Shown piece by piece: positions 55,483-64,000 of a stretch of 64,000 nt of DNA. The first letter of the stretch is position 1; every line of letters begins with the position of its first letter. The notes beneath the pieces are model-generated. The model was not told the origin of the DNA and did no database searches. It saw only the letters and a list, made by a program, of their open reading frames with translations. The stretch is from Psychrobacter coccoides (GTDB lineage: Bacteria > Pseudomonadota > Gammaproteobacteria > Pseudomonadales > Moraxellaceae), in NCBI RefSeq assembly GCF_017498085.1, contig NZ_JAGBKM010000010.1, positions 36,047 to 100,046 on the forward strand, given 5' to 3'. Made by a program: the position numbers and the translations under genes.

Positions 55483-56121
55483 ATGGCTGGTACACCGCAT
55501 GAAATTATTGAAAAAAATACAGGCTTATTGGTCATCTTTATTGTCATCGCAATCAGCTTTGCAACTTTGGTAGAAATCGTACCACTGATTTATGATAACA
55601 AAAGCCCTGAAGAAGGCGGGGTAAATGCCCCCCTGCCTGCTATGGAGCCTTGGACAGCGCTTGAGTTTGAAGGGCGTGATATTTATATTCGTGAAGGTTG
55701 TCACGTCTGTCACACTCAAATGATTCGCCCATTACGTGCTGAAGTTGAGCGTTATGGACCGTACTCACGCGCTGCTGAGTCAACATGGGATCATCCCTTC
55801 TTATGGGGATCAAAACGTACTGGACCTGACCTGGCACGTGTTGGTCAGCGCTACTCTGAAGAGTGGCAAAAACAGCATTTGATAGACCCGCAATCACTCG
55901 TCCCTGAATCAGTGATGCCAGGTTTCCCATGGCTTGCCACCAACGAAGTTAACGGTGCAAAAGTCCAAACTAAAATGCGTCTATTCCGCGATCGTTTCGG
56001 CGTCCCTTATACTGAAGAAGATATCGACGGCGCACCTGATGCAGTGCTTGGCGCTACTGAGCTTGATGCTTTAGTTGCTTATCTGCAACAGTTAGGTACT
56101 GCGATGGAAGGACAGCGCTAA
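55483..56121 (+). CDS. ccoO: cbb3-type cytochrome c oxidase subunit II
   Basis: CcoO is the monoheme cytochrome c subunit that passes electrons to CcoN. The 212-residue protein has an N-terminal membrane anchor (about 12-34) and a heme site CHVCH near 72-76 in [26 protein letters not shown], the classical CcoO motif. A Met ligand is likely in [16 protein letters not shown] precedes the ATG, 9 bp after ccoN. The stop overlaps the ccoQ start by one base. Confidence 0.97.
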   Translation: MAGTPHEIIEKNTGLLVIFIVIAISFATLVEIVPLIYDNKSPEEGGVNAPLPAMEPWTALEFEGRDIYIREGCHVCHTQMIRPLRAEVERYGPYSRAAESTWDHPFLWGSKRTGPDLARVGQRYSEEWQKQHLIDPQSLVPESVMPGFPWLATNEVNGAKVQTKMRLFRDRFGVPYTEEDIDGAPDAVLGATELDALVAYLQQLGTAMEGQR

Positions 56122-56303
56122 TGAGTATTGGTGAATTACAAACAATCGCAACCGTCTCTGCCTTCATTGCGTTTATAGGCGTTGCATGGTGGGCGTATTC
56201 GCCAAAAAACAAAAAACGCTTCGAAGAAGATGCAAAACTTGCGCTTGATGACGAGGATAAAAAATCCTTATCTGAAGAGCAGCGCAATAAGGATGAACGA
56301 TGA
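56121..56303 (+). CDS. ccoQ: cbb3-type cytochrome oxidase subunit CcoQ
   Basis: CcoQ is a small single-span subunit that stabilises the complex. The 60-residue protein has one membrane segment at about 5-25 followed by WAYSPKNKKRFEEDAKLAL, the usual CcoQ motif, and a charged C-terminus. Its ATG overlaps the ccoO stop and its stop overlaps the ccoP start (ATGA), so translation is coupled. Confidence 0.93.
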   Translation: MSIGELQTIATVSAFIAFIGVAWWAYSPKNKKRFEEDAKLALDDEDKKSLSEEQRNKDER

Positions 56304-57469
56304 CATTTTTTTGGAGTTCTTGGATTACCATCCTCAGTATCATGTGTTGGGCAGGTATTCTTGGGGTTTTGTTATTTGTATTAAAATACAAGCCAGACCT
56401 TGAAGAAGACGGTACGACTGGTCATACGTACGATGGTATCCGAGAATATGATAAGCCGCTGCCTAAATGGTGGTTAGTAATATTCTTTGGTTCAATCATT
56501 TGGGGTGCCGCCTACTGGATTTTCTTCCCTGCTATCCAACCAGCGAATTGGAAGGGTATTGCTACGGTAGAAGTCGATGGCGAAACCGTGCCTTGGACGT
56601 CTAAAAACGAGTTATACAGTGAGCTTGAAGAAAACAACAAAGTATTCACCGATAACTTTGAAAAAAACATTTTAGCCAGAGCCAATGCCAGCGATGCGAC
56701 ACAAACACTGGCACAGTTGGCTGATATGCAAAAAACATTGCGTCGCAGCGAAGAGCCACCTGCAGACTTAAAGACTCAAATTGATGAAAAGGTCACTGAG
56801 TTGGCCCCTTACGTCGAAAAGCTATCTTCAGATCCAAATGCACTGAAAGTGGGTAGTCGTCTTTTCTTGCAGAACTGCGCTGTATGTCACGGCTCGAACG
56901 CCAAAGGTGCTACGGGTTATCCAAACCTGACGGATAATGAGTGGATTCATGGCGGCAAGCCTGAAAACATCTTGTTAACGCTGCACAATGGTCGTAATGC
57001 TGATATCGACTACAGTAAAAATCCTGAAGCTTTACCGATGCCTGCTTGGCGTGAAGACCTTGGTGAAGATGGCATACGTGCTGTAACGGAATATGTGCTT
57101 TCAATCTCTGGTAATCAAAATGATTATGATCTAGATCAGACGATGGTTGCGCAAGGTGAGGTACTGTTTAAAGAGCCAACCAACTGCGTGCTTTGTCACG
57201 GTGAAGATGGTAAAGGTATGCTCTCAACAGGAGCGCCAAACCTGACGGATGACATTTGGTTATGGGGCGGGACACGTGAGATTATTCGTGATACCTTGCG
57301 TTATGGTCGTGCTGGTGTCATGCCTGAATGGCAAACCAAGTTAGGTAATGAACGCATTATGCTACTTGCTGCTTATGTTTACTCATTATCAGACAACGCA
57401 TCTACTGCAACCAACGCTAATATGACGGCTACAGCAGCCTCTACCAGCGAAACCACTGTTACGAATTAA
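56300..57469 (+). CDS. ccoP: cbb3-type cytochrome c oxidase subunit III
   Basis: CcoP is the diheme cytochrome c subunit that accepts electrons from bc1 or soluble cytochromes. The 389-residue protein has two N-terminal membrane segments (about 3-27 and 55-75). Heme sites are CAVCH and CVLCH in the C-terminal half, in NCAVCHGSNAKGATGYPNLTD and CVLCHGEDGKGMLSTGAPNLTD. The domain YDGIREYDKPLPKWW is a family mark. A terminator follows, so the operon seems to end here. Confidence 0.97.
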   Translation: MTFFWSSWITILSIMCWAGILGVLLFVLKYKPDLEEDGTTGHTYDGIREYDKPLPKWWLVIFFGSIIWGAAYWIFFPAIQPANWKGIATVEVDGETVPWTSKNELYSELEENNKVFTDNFEKNILARANASDATQTLAQLADMQKTLRRSEEPPADLKTQIDEKVTELAPYVEKLSSDPNALKVGSRLFLQNCAVCHGSNAKGATGYPNLTDNEWIHGGKPENILLTLHNGRNADIDYSKNPEALPMPAWREDLGEDGIRAVTEYVLSISGNQNDYDLDQTMVAQGEVLFKEPTNCVLCHGEDGKGMLSTGAPNLTDDIWLWGGTREIIRDTLRYGRAGVMPEWQTKLGNERIMLLAAYVYSLSDNASTATNANMTATAASTSETTVTN

Positions 57470-57518
57470 TAACGCTTTATTGATACTCGAGATCTAAGAT
57501 CATTTGGAAAGCTTTATA

Positions 57519-57552
57519 AAAGGAGGACTGTCATTTCAGTTCTCCTTTTTTC
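57519..57552 (+). terminator. Terminator after ccoP
   Basis: AAAGGAG-GACTG pairs with CAGTTCTCCTTT around a short loop, followed by TTTTTTC. It lies about 50 bp after the ccoP stop. Confidence 0.85.
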
Positions 57553-57851
57553 TTTTTAACTTTATATCTACTCTTTTGTTAAACCCAAGAGTATAGGAAC
57601 AACCTAGCAAAACCCTAATACTTTATATCGATTGTTTTTTCATTCGCCTACCCCACTTATAAGAAGGAAGATGATAAAATAGTTACTATAATAATCAGTT
57701 ACTTACAATCGCTCATTTGATAGATAAATAGGTCGATAAAAGACCATCCGTCTATTTACTGACATTGATAACAATTCAAGCCAACACATAGTATCGTAGG
57801 TGCTTGTTACCCATGCCAGCAGACTGATTCTTTATTTAAAGAGGCAAGTTT
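57553..57851. other. Gap before ccoG
   Basis: This AT-rich stretch should hold the ccoG promoter. I see no ORF, repeat or clear operator. A-rich ribosome-binding sequence (AAAGAGGCAAG) precedes ATG 57852. Confidence 0.4.
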
Positions 57852-59261
57852 ATGTCAGCACAACAACCCAATAAAATCCCCGTACAACAAGTAGATCTCA
57901 ACGCCGAAAAAAAACGGGTTCATCCTAGATTTGTGACTGGGTTTTATCAAAACATCCGTGTCATTACCATGTATGCCCTTTTGGCTGCGTTTTTGATACT
58001 GCCGTGGCTACGTTATAATGGTAGACAAGCCATTTGGTTTGATGTTCCCTCTCAGCATTATTATATTTTTGGCTTAACCTTCCTGACGCAAGACTTCTAT
58101 TTTATAGCAGCATTCGCCATTATCTCTGCTTTTACTTTATTTATGGTGACTGTATATGCAGGTCGTGTCTGGTGTGGTTACGCCTGCCCACAGACCATCT
58201 GGACTCATCTTTATCAATATGTTGAGAAATGGGTAATTGGTGACCGTAATAAACGTATCAAATTCGATAAGTCGCCAATGAGCGCAACTAAAGTTTTTAA
58301 GCGTTTTTTAATATATTTTATTTGGTTTGTATTGTCAGTCATCACCGCCGCCACCTTTGTCAGTTATGTTGCCGGTACTGATTTTATGTATGGCAGTTGG
58401 CAAATGATAGGCTTCGTCCCATTCCCCGATTGGCCAACATGGGTATGGGTTTCTATGTTTATCTTTACTTTCGCTACTTATGCAAACGCCGGCTACATGC
58501 GTGAGCAAATGTGTGTACAGATCTGCCCTTATGGCCGTTTTCAGAGTGTGATGTTTGACAAAGACACCCTGATCGTCTCGTATGACTATGAGCGCGGCGA
58601 GCCTCGTGGCCCTCGTAAAAAAGGCACAAACCCAGAGCATTTGGGTGATTGTATTGAATGCACCATGTGCGTGCAGGTCTGCCCTACTGGTATTGATATT
58701 CGTGATGGTCTGCAAGTGGCTTGTATTCAGTGCGCAGCTTGTGTCGACGCTTGTAATGAGATCATGGATAAAGTGGGCTACCCACGTGGACTCATTCGCT
58801 ATACGACTGAGCGCCAGTTAGTAGAAAACGAACCCAGTCGTGTCTTTCGTCCACGCCTTTTTGCCTACTTGGCAGTACTTACCTTATTGTGTGGTGGACT
58901 CTTATATACGCTCATAGGCCGAGTACCATTAGAAATTGATATCCGCCGTGATCGTAACCAGTTGTCGTCTATTAATAGAGAAGGCATGATTGAAAACAGC
59001 TACATCGTAAAATTAACCAATAAAACTCAAGATGAACATACCTACAGGATTACACTTGAACCACAAGACGGTCTAAGTTTGCAATTACGGTTTAACGATG
59101 TGCCACTATTAGCAGGAGAAAGCTTTGATATGCCCGTCAGTATCTATGGTGATCCCGATGTGGTTGCATCAGGCCAGACTCCTATTGTACTAACCGTAAC
59201 CAGTGAGGACGGCAAGTACAAAGTGAGCAAGCAAAATGTGTTTACTACCCAAGGGCAATAA
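57852..59261 (+). CDS. ccoG: Cytochrome c oxidase accessory protein CcoG
   Basis: CcoG is a membrane iron-sulfur protein needed for cbb3 oxidase assembly, probably acting in copper reduction for CuB insertion. The 469-residue protein has about five membrane segments. Cysteine motifs are CGYACPQTIW, CVQICPYGRFQ and the two-cluster ferredoxin stretch CIECTMCVQVCPTGIDIRDGL with CIQCAACVDACNEIMDK. The C-terminal 110 residues form an Ig-like periplasmic domain. It follows ccoNOQP after a terminator and precedes ccoH. Confidence 0.95.
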   Translation: MSAQQPNKIPVQQVDLNAEKKRVHPRFVTGFYQNIRVITMYALLAAFLILPWLRYNGRQAIWFDVPSQHYYIFGLTFLTQDFYFIAAFAIISAFTLFMVTVYAGRVWCGYACPQTIWTHLYQYVEKWVIGDRNKRIKFDKSPMSATKVFKRFLIYFIWFVLSVITAATFVSYVAGTDFMYGSWQMIGFVPFPDWPTWVWVSMFIFTFATYANAGYMREQMCVQICPYGRFQSVMFDKDTLIVSYDYERGEPRGPRKKGTNPEHLGDCIECTMCVQVCPTGIDIRDGLQVACIQCAACVDACNEIMDKVGYPRGLIRYTTERQLVENEPSRVFRPRLFAYLAVLTLLCGGLLYTLIGRVPLEIDIRRDRNQLSSINREGMIENSYIVKLTNKTQDEHTYRITLEPQDGLSLQLRFNDVPLLAGESFDMPVSIYGDPDVVASGQTPIVLTVTSEDGKYKVSKQNVFTTQGQ

Positions 59262-59318
59262 TTCAACCATTACTATTGGCCCGGCCAGTAGTAATACAAG
59301 CTCTGATCTAATACGCTA

Positions 59319-59338
59319 AGTAGGTCTCTGTACCTACT
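59319..59338 (+). promoter_or_regulatory. Small hairpin between ccoG and ccoH
   Basis: GTAGGT and ACCTAC flank a short loop in the 188-bp gap. No T run follows. Its role is unknown. Confidence 0.35.
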
Positions 59339-59449
59339 CGGTAGATGCAGAGCGCTTACAATCAAGCTATACTGATCGTTATGATTTATTTGCACTTATC
59401 GCTATTTATCGAGTGATTTTAAGTAATCGCTACAGTTAATAGGTATATT

Positions 59450-60040
59450 ATGTCTACATCAACTCAAGCACCTAACTTTAAACATCAAGATAGCCAGCCA
59501 TGGTATAAAAACTACATGGTGATTATCTTTGTGATTGGGCTACCCGCCTTTGTCGTGGTGGCTTGTATTTTTTTCGTTTATTACTCTTATCAAATCCGTG
59601 ATAGCGTGGTACGTGATGACTGGTATATGGATGGTAAAACCCTATACCATGATGTCTCACGTGATAAGCTCACTTATGATCTGGACTTGCGTGGTGACTT
59701 ACGGTTTTCGCCTGAAGGGAATATCGTCTTTGAGCTCAACTATCCAGAGCAAAGCCTACAAACTGGCAAGCTTTTAAATGGTGAGCCGCTCACTTATCCA
59801 GATAAGTTGGAGTTATCTATCTCGCATGCGACCGATATCAAAAAAGACCGTGATGTGATTCTTAAGCATCAAAGTGGCAATAAGTACAGTGCACAAGTCG
59901 ATCTTGATCCACTCAAAGCTAAATACTATCTACAAGTCAGCAATGATGGCAAAGATGATTGGCGCATGCAAGATGTCGCTAAGCTACCAAGTGCAACGGT
60001 GAAGTTTAACCCATTACCGGTATTTGAAAAAAGCTCCTAG
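59450..60040 (+). CDS. ccoH: FixH/CcoH family assembly protein
   Basis: CcoH helps assemble the cbb3 oxidase. The 196-residue protein has one N-terminal membrane segment (about 24-47, MVIIFVIGLPAFVVVACIFF) and a periplasmic beta-rich domain. DSVVRDDWYMDGKTLYHD resembles the usual YYxxGL/K motif of FixH. It follows ccoG in the order usual for cbb3 loci, but ccoI and ccoS are not in this window. A hairpin formed by an IS end lies downstream. Confidence 0.85.
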   Translation: MSTSTQAPNFKHQDSQPWYKNYMVIIFVIGLPAFVVVACIFFVYYSYQIRDSVVRDDWYMDGKTLYHDVSRDKLTYDLDLRGDLRFSPEGNIVFELNYPEQSLQTGKLLNGEPLTYPDKLELSISHATDIKKDRDVILKHQSGNKYSAQVDLDPLKAKYYLQVSNDGKDDWRMQDVAKLPSATVKFNPLPVFEKSS

Positions 60041-60111
60041 GTTTTATCCTGACTAAACTGTCAGGCCTTAAGATTTAGACCCCTATATATAAAAACCAGC
60101 TATCAATGAGC

Positions 60112-60193
60112 TGACCCCCATAAGTTAGACACAACTTATGGGGGTGTTTTTATGCGTTACGATCATACATTACGAGCTAATGTGATTAAATGA
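60112..60193 (+). mobile_element. IS3-like element remnant (left end)
   Basis: TGACCCCCATAAGTTAGACA is an IS3-like terminal repeat. It is followed by AACTTATGGGGGTG and a start codon at 60152 opening a 13-codon frame ([13 protein letters not shown]) that stops at 60191. This looks like the first codons of an orfA truncated where ttcA begins. The hairpin ACCCCCATAAGTT/AACTTATGGGGGT (60114-60126, 60133-60145) plus TTTTT can terminate plus-strand transcription from ccoH. The family call is tentative. Confidence 0.65.
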
Positions 60194-61298
60194 CAGGATT
60201 AATTGTCGGTATTTTCTGAGGCCTTTTATGGTCATCATTGATGCTATATCTATCTGATGACTCAGTGCCTGTCGCAAACTTTGGGTTAAAGGTCTGAGTT
60301 TTTGGTGCAACTGGCAGCCCGATATCAGCAAGGCTGTCAGTCTGCCCTGCTTGAATGTTATCACCTTCAAATAAGCGCTCATCATCATCACGATTTAAAC
60401 TCAACTTTTCAAAGTCAAATAAGTCCCGATCTGCCAGCTGCGATGGTGCCACATTTTGCATGGCCTTGAAGATAGACGCTAACCGCTGTGGGTGAGCATC
60501 GTCCCATTCGCGTAACATATCATTGATGATGGCACGTTGTAGGTTGGTTTGACTGCCACATAAGTTACACGGAATAATCGGAAACGCTTTCATGCGAGCA
60601 TATTCGATAATGTCTTTTTCTTCGACATAAGCCAGCGGCCTGATAAGAATGTTTTGTTCATCATCACTTAATAGCTTCGGTGGCATCGCTTTGAGAGCAC
60701 CGCCATGAAAGAGATTAAGAAAGAAAGTAGCTAAAATATCATCACGATGATGGCCAAGGGCGATTTTGGTAGCGCCAATTTGTTTGGCAAATCCATACAA
60801 CGAACCCCGACGCAGACGTGAGCACGCCGAACAATAAGTCTTACCCTCTGGTACCACGCTTTTTACGATACTATAGGTGTCTTTTTCCAAAATATAATGA
60901 GCGATACCTTGCTCATTTAAGTATTGAGGCAAGATATCCTCCGGATAACCAGGCTGTTTTTGGTCTAAGTTCACTGCCACAATATCAAAGCTAATCGGGG
61001 CAATGCGCTTTAGTAGCAGCAGAATATCTAACAACGTATAACTGTCTTTGCCTCCTGATACACAGACCATGACCACATCACCGTCTTCGATCATATTGAA
61101 ATCACGAATCGCCCACGATACCTGACGACGCAGCTTTTTTTGTAACTTACGAAAATCGGCTGACTCGGTCGCTACTTGCTCAGTAATATTTTTTTTTATA
61201 CCTTTATCAACCAATCCCTCATCAGATGATTCAATCTCAGTAGATTCGACATCAGAGGATGGTGAAAGCTTAGGCACATATATATTAGCTGCAGTCAT
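60186..61298 (-). CDS. ttcA: tRNA 2-thiocytidine synthetase TtcA
   Basis: TtcA thiolates C32 of some tRNAs using ATP and an iron-sulfur cluster. The PP-loop is SGGKDS at 81-86. The cluster cysteines are Cys156 and Cys159 (CSAC) and Cys244 (CNLC). The core [20 protein letters not shown] and [21 protein letters not shown] are typical. At 370 residues it is longer than E. coli TtcA (311) because of a 45-residue acidic N-terminus and a C-terminal tail. The last codons and stop touch the IS3-like remnant, so the C-terminus may have been altered by it. Confidence 0.95.
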   Translation of the reverse strand: MTAANIYVPKLSPSSDVESTEIESSDEGLVDKGIKKNITEQVATESADFRKLQKKLRRQVSWAIRDFNMIEDGDVVMVCVSGGKDSYTLLDILLLLKRIAPISFDIVAVNLDQKQPGYPEDILPQYLNEQGIAHYILEKDTYSIVKSVVPEGKTYCSACSRLRRGSLYGFAKQIGATKIALGHHRDDILATFFLNLFHGGALKAMPPKLLSDDEQNILIRPLAYVEEKDIIEYARMKAFPIIPCNLCGSQTNLQRAIINDMLREWDDAHPQRLASIFKAMQNVAPSQLADRDLFDFEKLSLNRDDDERLFEGDNIQAGQTDSLADIGLPVAPKTQTFNPKFATGTESSDRYSINDDHKRPQKIPTINPVI

Positions 61299-61713
61299 AT
61301 ATTACTCAATATCTATACAGGAAGGGTTTGCAAATAAATATAGTCAATCTAATATGAAAAAGATACAGCGGAACTGGGATGCTTAGTTTTTTAATGTTGG
61401 TTTTGCAGCCTCTGTCGGCGTAGGCACAGCAAGCTAGAAAAATTTATACCCGTTTCGCATTATTAAGTAACGTATCCATTTTATGTAGTATCGACTATAG
61501 CTAGATTAAAAAATCGCTTTACAAAAAGCTCAGTGATTATACCAAATTTTGCTAACAGATTGAAAAGACGACAATTAAATTATGCGAGCAAATGTGTGAC
61601 AGCCAACCTTCATCCTTCCCTACTGCTGCGCTCTGTACTCAAAGGTTATGTAGTGCTACTAAGTTTGCTAAAATACGCATTTTTTATCCTTTACTAAAAA
61701 ACAGACTAAAATT
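61299..61713. other. Divergent gap between ttcA and queC
   Basis: This AT-rich region holds the second copy of the 37-bp dispersed repeat at 61405-61441. I see no ORF. I checked for a preQ1 riboswitch because of queC, but no convincing consensus is present. Confidence 0.4.
61405..61441. repeat. 37-bp dispersed repeat, copy 2
   Basis: GCAGCCTC..CGGCGTAGGCACAGCAAGC matches 24129-24165 with few differences. It lies about 105 bp upstream of ttcA. Confidence 0.85.
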
Positions 61714-62499
61714 ATGACCCATGTTTCGTCGCAACCCTCCTCATCTCCTCAAGTATCAGAGCCTGAGGTTACCTTATCTGCACCTGCACCCAGTCAAAAT
61801 GCGGTCGTTCTGCTATCAGGTGGACTGGACTCAGTCACTTGTTTGTATTGGGCAAAAGCACGTTATGCATCTGTCACCGCTGTCAGCTTTAACTATGGCC
61901 AGCGTCACAATAGTGAGCTTATGGCAGCAAAAAGGATTGCCGAAACAGCGGCAGTCAATCATCGTATCATTGATATCGACATCGCTCAGCTGGGTGGCTC
62001 TTCGTTGACCGACCACACCATGATCGTGCCAGACAGTGATGCTAATAATCTTGCTCATAAAAAACATAATGCGATCGATAACGAGGCGATTCCTAATACT
62101 TATGTGCCTGCCCGTAATACGATATTTTTATCCTATGCGCTCGCTGTCGCAGAGGTGACCGATGCCAACCATATTGTTATTGGTGTCAGTTCAATCGACT
62201 ATTCAGGCTATCCTGATTGTCGTCCAGAGTATATTGCTGCTTTTGAACGTATGGCAAACTTAGCCACCAAAGCTGGGGTTACCGGTCAGCGCTTAACCAT
62301 CCAGACGCCGCTCCAGCAGCTGTCAAAAGCCAAGACGATTGAGCTTGGGCTGTCACTGGGAGTGGATTATGCACAAACGGTTTCTTGTTACCAAGCAGAC
62401 TCTCAAGGTCGTGCTTGTGGAGTATGCGATAGCTGCACGCTACGCCGTCAAGGGTTTGCTCAAGCGGGTGTCTCTGATCCTACTCATTATCAGGCGTGA
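61714..62499 (+). CDS. queC: 7-cyano-7-deazaguanine synthase
   Basis: QueC makes preQ0 from 7-carboxy-7-deazaguanine, ATP and ammonia, for queuosine in tRNA. PP-loop SGGLDS is at 35-40. Zinc ligands lie in [17 protein letters not shown] near 226-242. [20 protein letters not shown] and [18 protein letters not shown] are family blocks. A 28-residue Ser/Pro-rich N-terminal extension is unusual, so a later start is possible, although no better start is obvious. Confidence 0.96.
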   Translation: MTHVSSQPSSSPQVSEPEVTLSAPAPSQNAVVLLSGGLDSVTCLYWAKARYASVTAVSFNYGQRHNSELMAAKRIAETAAVNHRIIDIDIAQLGGSSLTDHTMIVPDSDANNLAHKKHNAIDNEAIPNTYVPARNTIFLSYALAVAEVTDANHIVIGVSSIDYSGYPDCRPEYIAAFERMANLATKAGVTGQRLTIQTPLQQLSKAKTIELGLSLGVDYAQTVSCYQADSQGRACGVCDSCTLRRQGFAQAGVSDPTHYQA

Positions 62500-62712
62500 C
62501 TTAAACGACTTAAACTTTGCAAATGCACGCCCAACACCATGAATTAAGCATTAATAAGTAAGGTAAATACGTCTCGTTACAGAGTATCTGACGACCTTAT
62601 AAACAAAAGCGTAACATTTACTTGCATCAAGACAGCATGTGCACGGTGTTATTTAGTAGATTTACTTGCTATCGTATGAGCCACTGTATTAATAGTAATT
62701 GAGAGAATGTTT

Positions 62713-63042
62713 ATGAAGTTGTTGCGAGTCCTACCGTTAGCTCTAATCGGCCTGATGTCCATACCACAGGCAAATGCGACTGATATCAAGCAAGACAATA
62801 TCAATCAGTGCGTCAGTGGTGCGGTCAAATACAATGTTGCTGATAAGAGCACTGCGACTAAACTATGTAACTGTACTATCAATGTTCGTAGTCAGATGAC
62901 CATCGGTCAAATGTGGGAGATCGAGAGCTACGCACAGGATAAAAAAGACCCATCTTCACTGCCCTATGTCAAAAAAATGCAAAAAGACTTACAGCAGTGT
63001 ACGAAAGGACTGGACCTAAAGCAGCCTCAAAAACCTGCTTAA
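62713..63042 (+). CDS. Small secreted cysteine-containing protein, hypothetical
   Basis: This 109-residue protein has a signal peptide with predicted cleavage after ANA (about residue 22). The mature part has four cysteines (CVSG, LCNC, QC) that could form two disulfides. I do not recognise the family. GAGAG at the right distance favours ATG 62713 over ATG 62707. A terminator follows. Confidence 0.75.
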   Translation: MKLLRVLPLALIGLMSIPQANATDIKQDNINQCVSGAVKYNVADKSTATKLCNCTINVRSQMTIGQMWEIESYAQDKKDPSSLPYVKKMQKDLQQCTKGLDLKQPQKPA

Positions 63043-63066
63043 TTGCATTTCCAAAAAGTTACCACA

Positions 63067-63095
63067 AAGAAGGCTGGCAATCGTCAGTCTTTTTT
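63067..63095 (+). terminator. Terminator after the small secreted protein gene
   Basis: AAGGCTG pairs with CAGTCTT (one G-U) around a 9-nt loop, followed by TTTT. It lies about 25 bp after the stop. Confidence 0.7.
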
Positions 63096-63158
63096 ATGCT
63101 TGCTAATAAAAGAACAAAGTGTGAAACTAATCTTTGATAATAAATACCTAATCTATTA

Positions 63159-64000
63159 GACCTCTTGCAAAAGTAGTTGTCAGACACAACGTATATTATT
63201 GAACTCTACTTACTTAATAGATATGCCAAACATAGATAAGCTACTCAAACAAAGTGACGCTGGTTTTAAACGCTACACTGGCATTCATAAAGCCACTTTT
63301 TATGACATGCTTGAGGCCATGCAAAAGCATGAAGCATCTAAGACCAAATCAGGTAGACCAAGTGTGCTCAGTCTTAAGGAGCAGATACTACTAGCCCTGA
63401 CTTATTGGCGTGAATACCGCACGCTTTATCATATCAGTATGGACTTTGGTATTCATGAGTCTTCTGCTAGCCGTATCATTCGTAAAGTAGAAGACACACT
63501 GATTAACTCTGGCAAGTTTGAATTGCCCAAAAAGCTGCCTAGTCGTGTCGATGAGGACATCAATTGGTCAGTCGTCATTGTCGATGCCACCGAAACCCCA
63601 ATTGAGCGTCCAAAAAAAACCAAAGAGACTACTACAGCGGCAAGAAAAAACAACACACCTTAAAAGCGCAGGTTATCGTTCATTGGCAAACCGGTTTGAT
63701 ACTTGATGTGCAAACCTGTAAAGGGTCCATCCACGATTTTAAGCTGTATAAAGATACTTGTCCTGATTGGTTACCTGAGAACACTAACTATCTAGCAGAC
63801 AGTGGTTATCAAGGGTTAGCAAAGCGACATAACCAAACTTTCACACCATTTAAGAAACCTCGTGGTGGTCAGTTATTGGAGATATGCAAACAAGCCAATC
63901 AGTATCTGGCAAAGTTCCGTATTGTGGTTGAACACAAAATAGGCTTAATCAAGTTGTTTAAAATCGTGGCTCATAAATATCGCAACCGTCGTCAGCGCTA
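63159..64000 (+). mobile_element. IS5-family insertion sequence, partial at window end
   Basis: The left end is GACCTCTTGCAAAA, typical of IS5-family terminal repeats, followed by the transposase. The flanking TTA could be a target duplication, but the right end is outside the window. Elements of this type usually need about 850-900 bp, so little is missing. Confidence 0.85.
63223..64000 (+). CDS. IS5-family transposase with -1 frameshift (partial)
   Basis: The transposase is split in two frames. The first runs from ATG 63223 to a stop at 63663 and contains an HTH-like N-terminal domain (KEQILLALTYWREYRTLYHI, ESSASRIIRKVE) and the first catalytic Asp in VIVDATETPIERP. At 63612-63619 a run of eight A lets ribosomes slip -1, giving PKKNQRDYYSGKKKQHTLKAQ and continuing to the window end. 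The second Asp lies in LADSGYQG and the Glu in VVEHKIG. The A-run and conserved continuation support a programmed frameshift rather than decay. The 3' end is cut by the window. Confidence 0.87.

Noticed and set aside
61560..61713. preQ1 riboswitch ahead of queC
   Set aside because: The sequence near AAAAAACAGACTAA lacks the stem-loop and C-rich loop that define preQ1-I.
1..64000. CRISPR array, tRNA or rRNA genes, prophage
   Set aside because: I saw no regularly spaced repeats, no tRNA T-loop pattern with a matching acceptor stem, no rRNA sequence and no phage structural genes.

Overview
The window reads as a chromosomal segment from a member of the Moraxellaceae, most probably Psychrobacter. 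Grounds for this are the moderately AT-rich DNA, a glycine-riboswitch-led gcv locus, a MetZ-type methionine gene, a single LolC/E-type permease beside lolD, a long ComEC, a cbb3 oxidase operon followed by ccoG and ccoH, and protein sequences typical of that family. This is a judgement from recognition; no database search was run. Coding density is high, gene order is mostly housekeeping, and I found no tRNA, rRNA, CRISPR array or prophage.

Layout. 0-8.4 kb: a GntP-type permease, metG, then an ABC importer of the TrpXYZ/ABC_sub_bind type with two tandem paralogous binding lipoproteins, a permease and an ATPase. 8.4-17.5 kb: a sulfur/redox cluster. A TtrR/TtrS-like two-component system is divergent from a membrane-anchored triheme cytochrome c and a TsdA-type thiosulfate dehydrogenase, followed by a YdeP-like molybdopterin oxidoreductase and fdhD. 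17.5-20.7 kb: a trimeric autotransporter adhesin and a downstream BamE-like lipoprotein. 21-24.8 kb: a VWA/MoxR pair, a small membrane protein and ycgL, with a cluster of intergenic repeats. 25-31.5 kb: a tandem glycine riboswitch, gcvT, gcvH, a possible structured RNA, a nitroreductase and gcvP. 31.5-45 kb: two lipase-like paralogues, rnd, recR, ybaB, metZ, a ClsC-like lipoprotein, an MFS transporter, dusA, a CPBP protease, an alpha/beta hydrolase and sppA. 45-53 kb: comEC, a DUF2062 protein, lolD with its permease, a hypothetical protein and an SCP2-domain protein. 53-60 kb: about 1 kb of non-coding DNA, then ccoNOQP, ccoG and ccoH. 60-64 kb: ttcA ending in an IS remnant, queC, a small secreted protein and an IS5-like element cut by the window end.

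How the genes work together. The riboswitch couples glycine level to the glycine cleavage genes. The TtrSR-like pair is well placed to control thiosulfate oxidation by TsdA, with electrons passing through the triheme cytochrome toward terminal oxidases; the cbb3 oxidase further along is one possible sink. FdhD is the sulfur-transfer partner for the YdeP-like molybdoenzyme. The adhesin and BamE-like lipoprotein resemble the AtaA/TpgA arrangement of Acinetobacter.

The least explained signals are: a region between gcvH and the nitroreductase with nested and mutually exclusive helices; a MITE-like family with CTAGGGCGTG ends, one copy of which supplies a stop codon; a 37-bp dispersed repeat; an IS remnant that appears to end ttcA and may terminate ccoH; and the 1-kb gap before ccoN.
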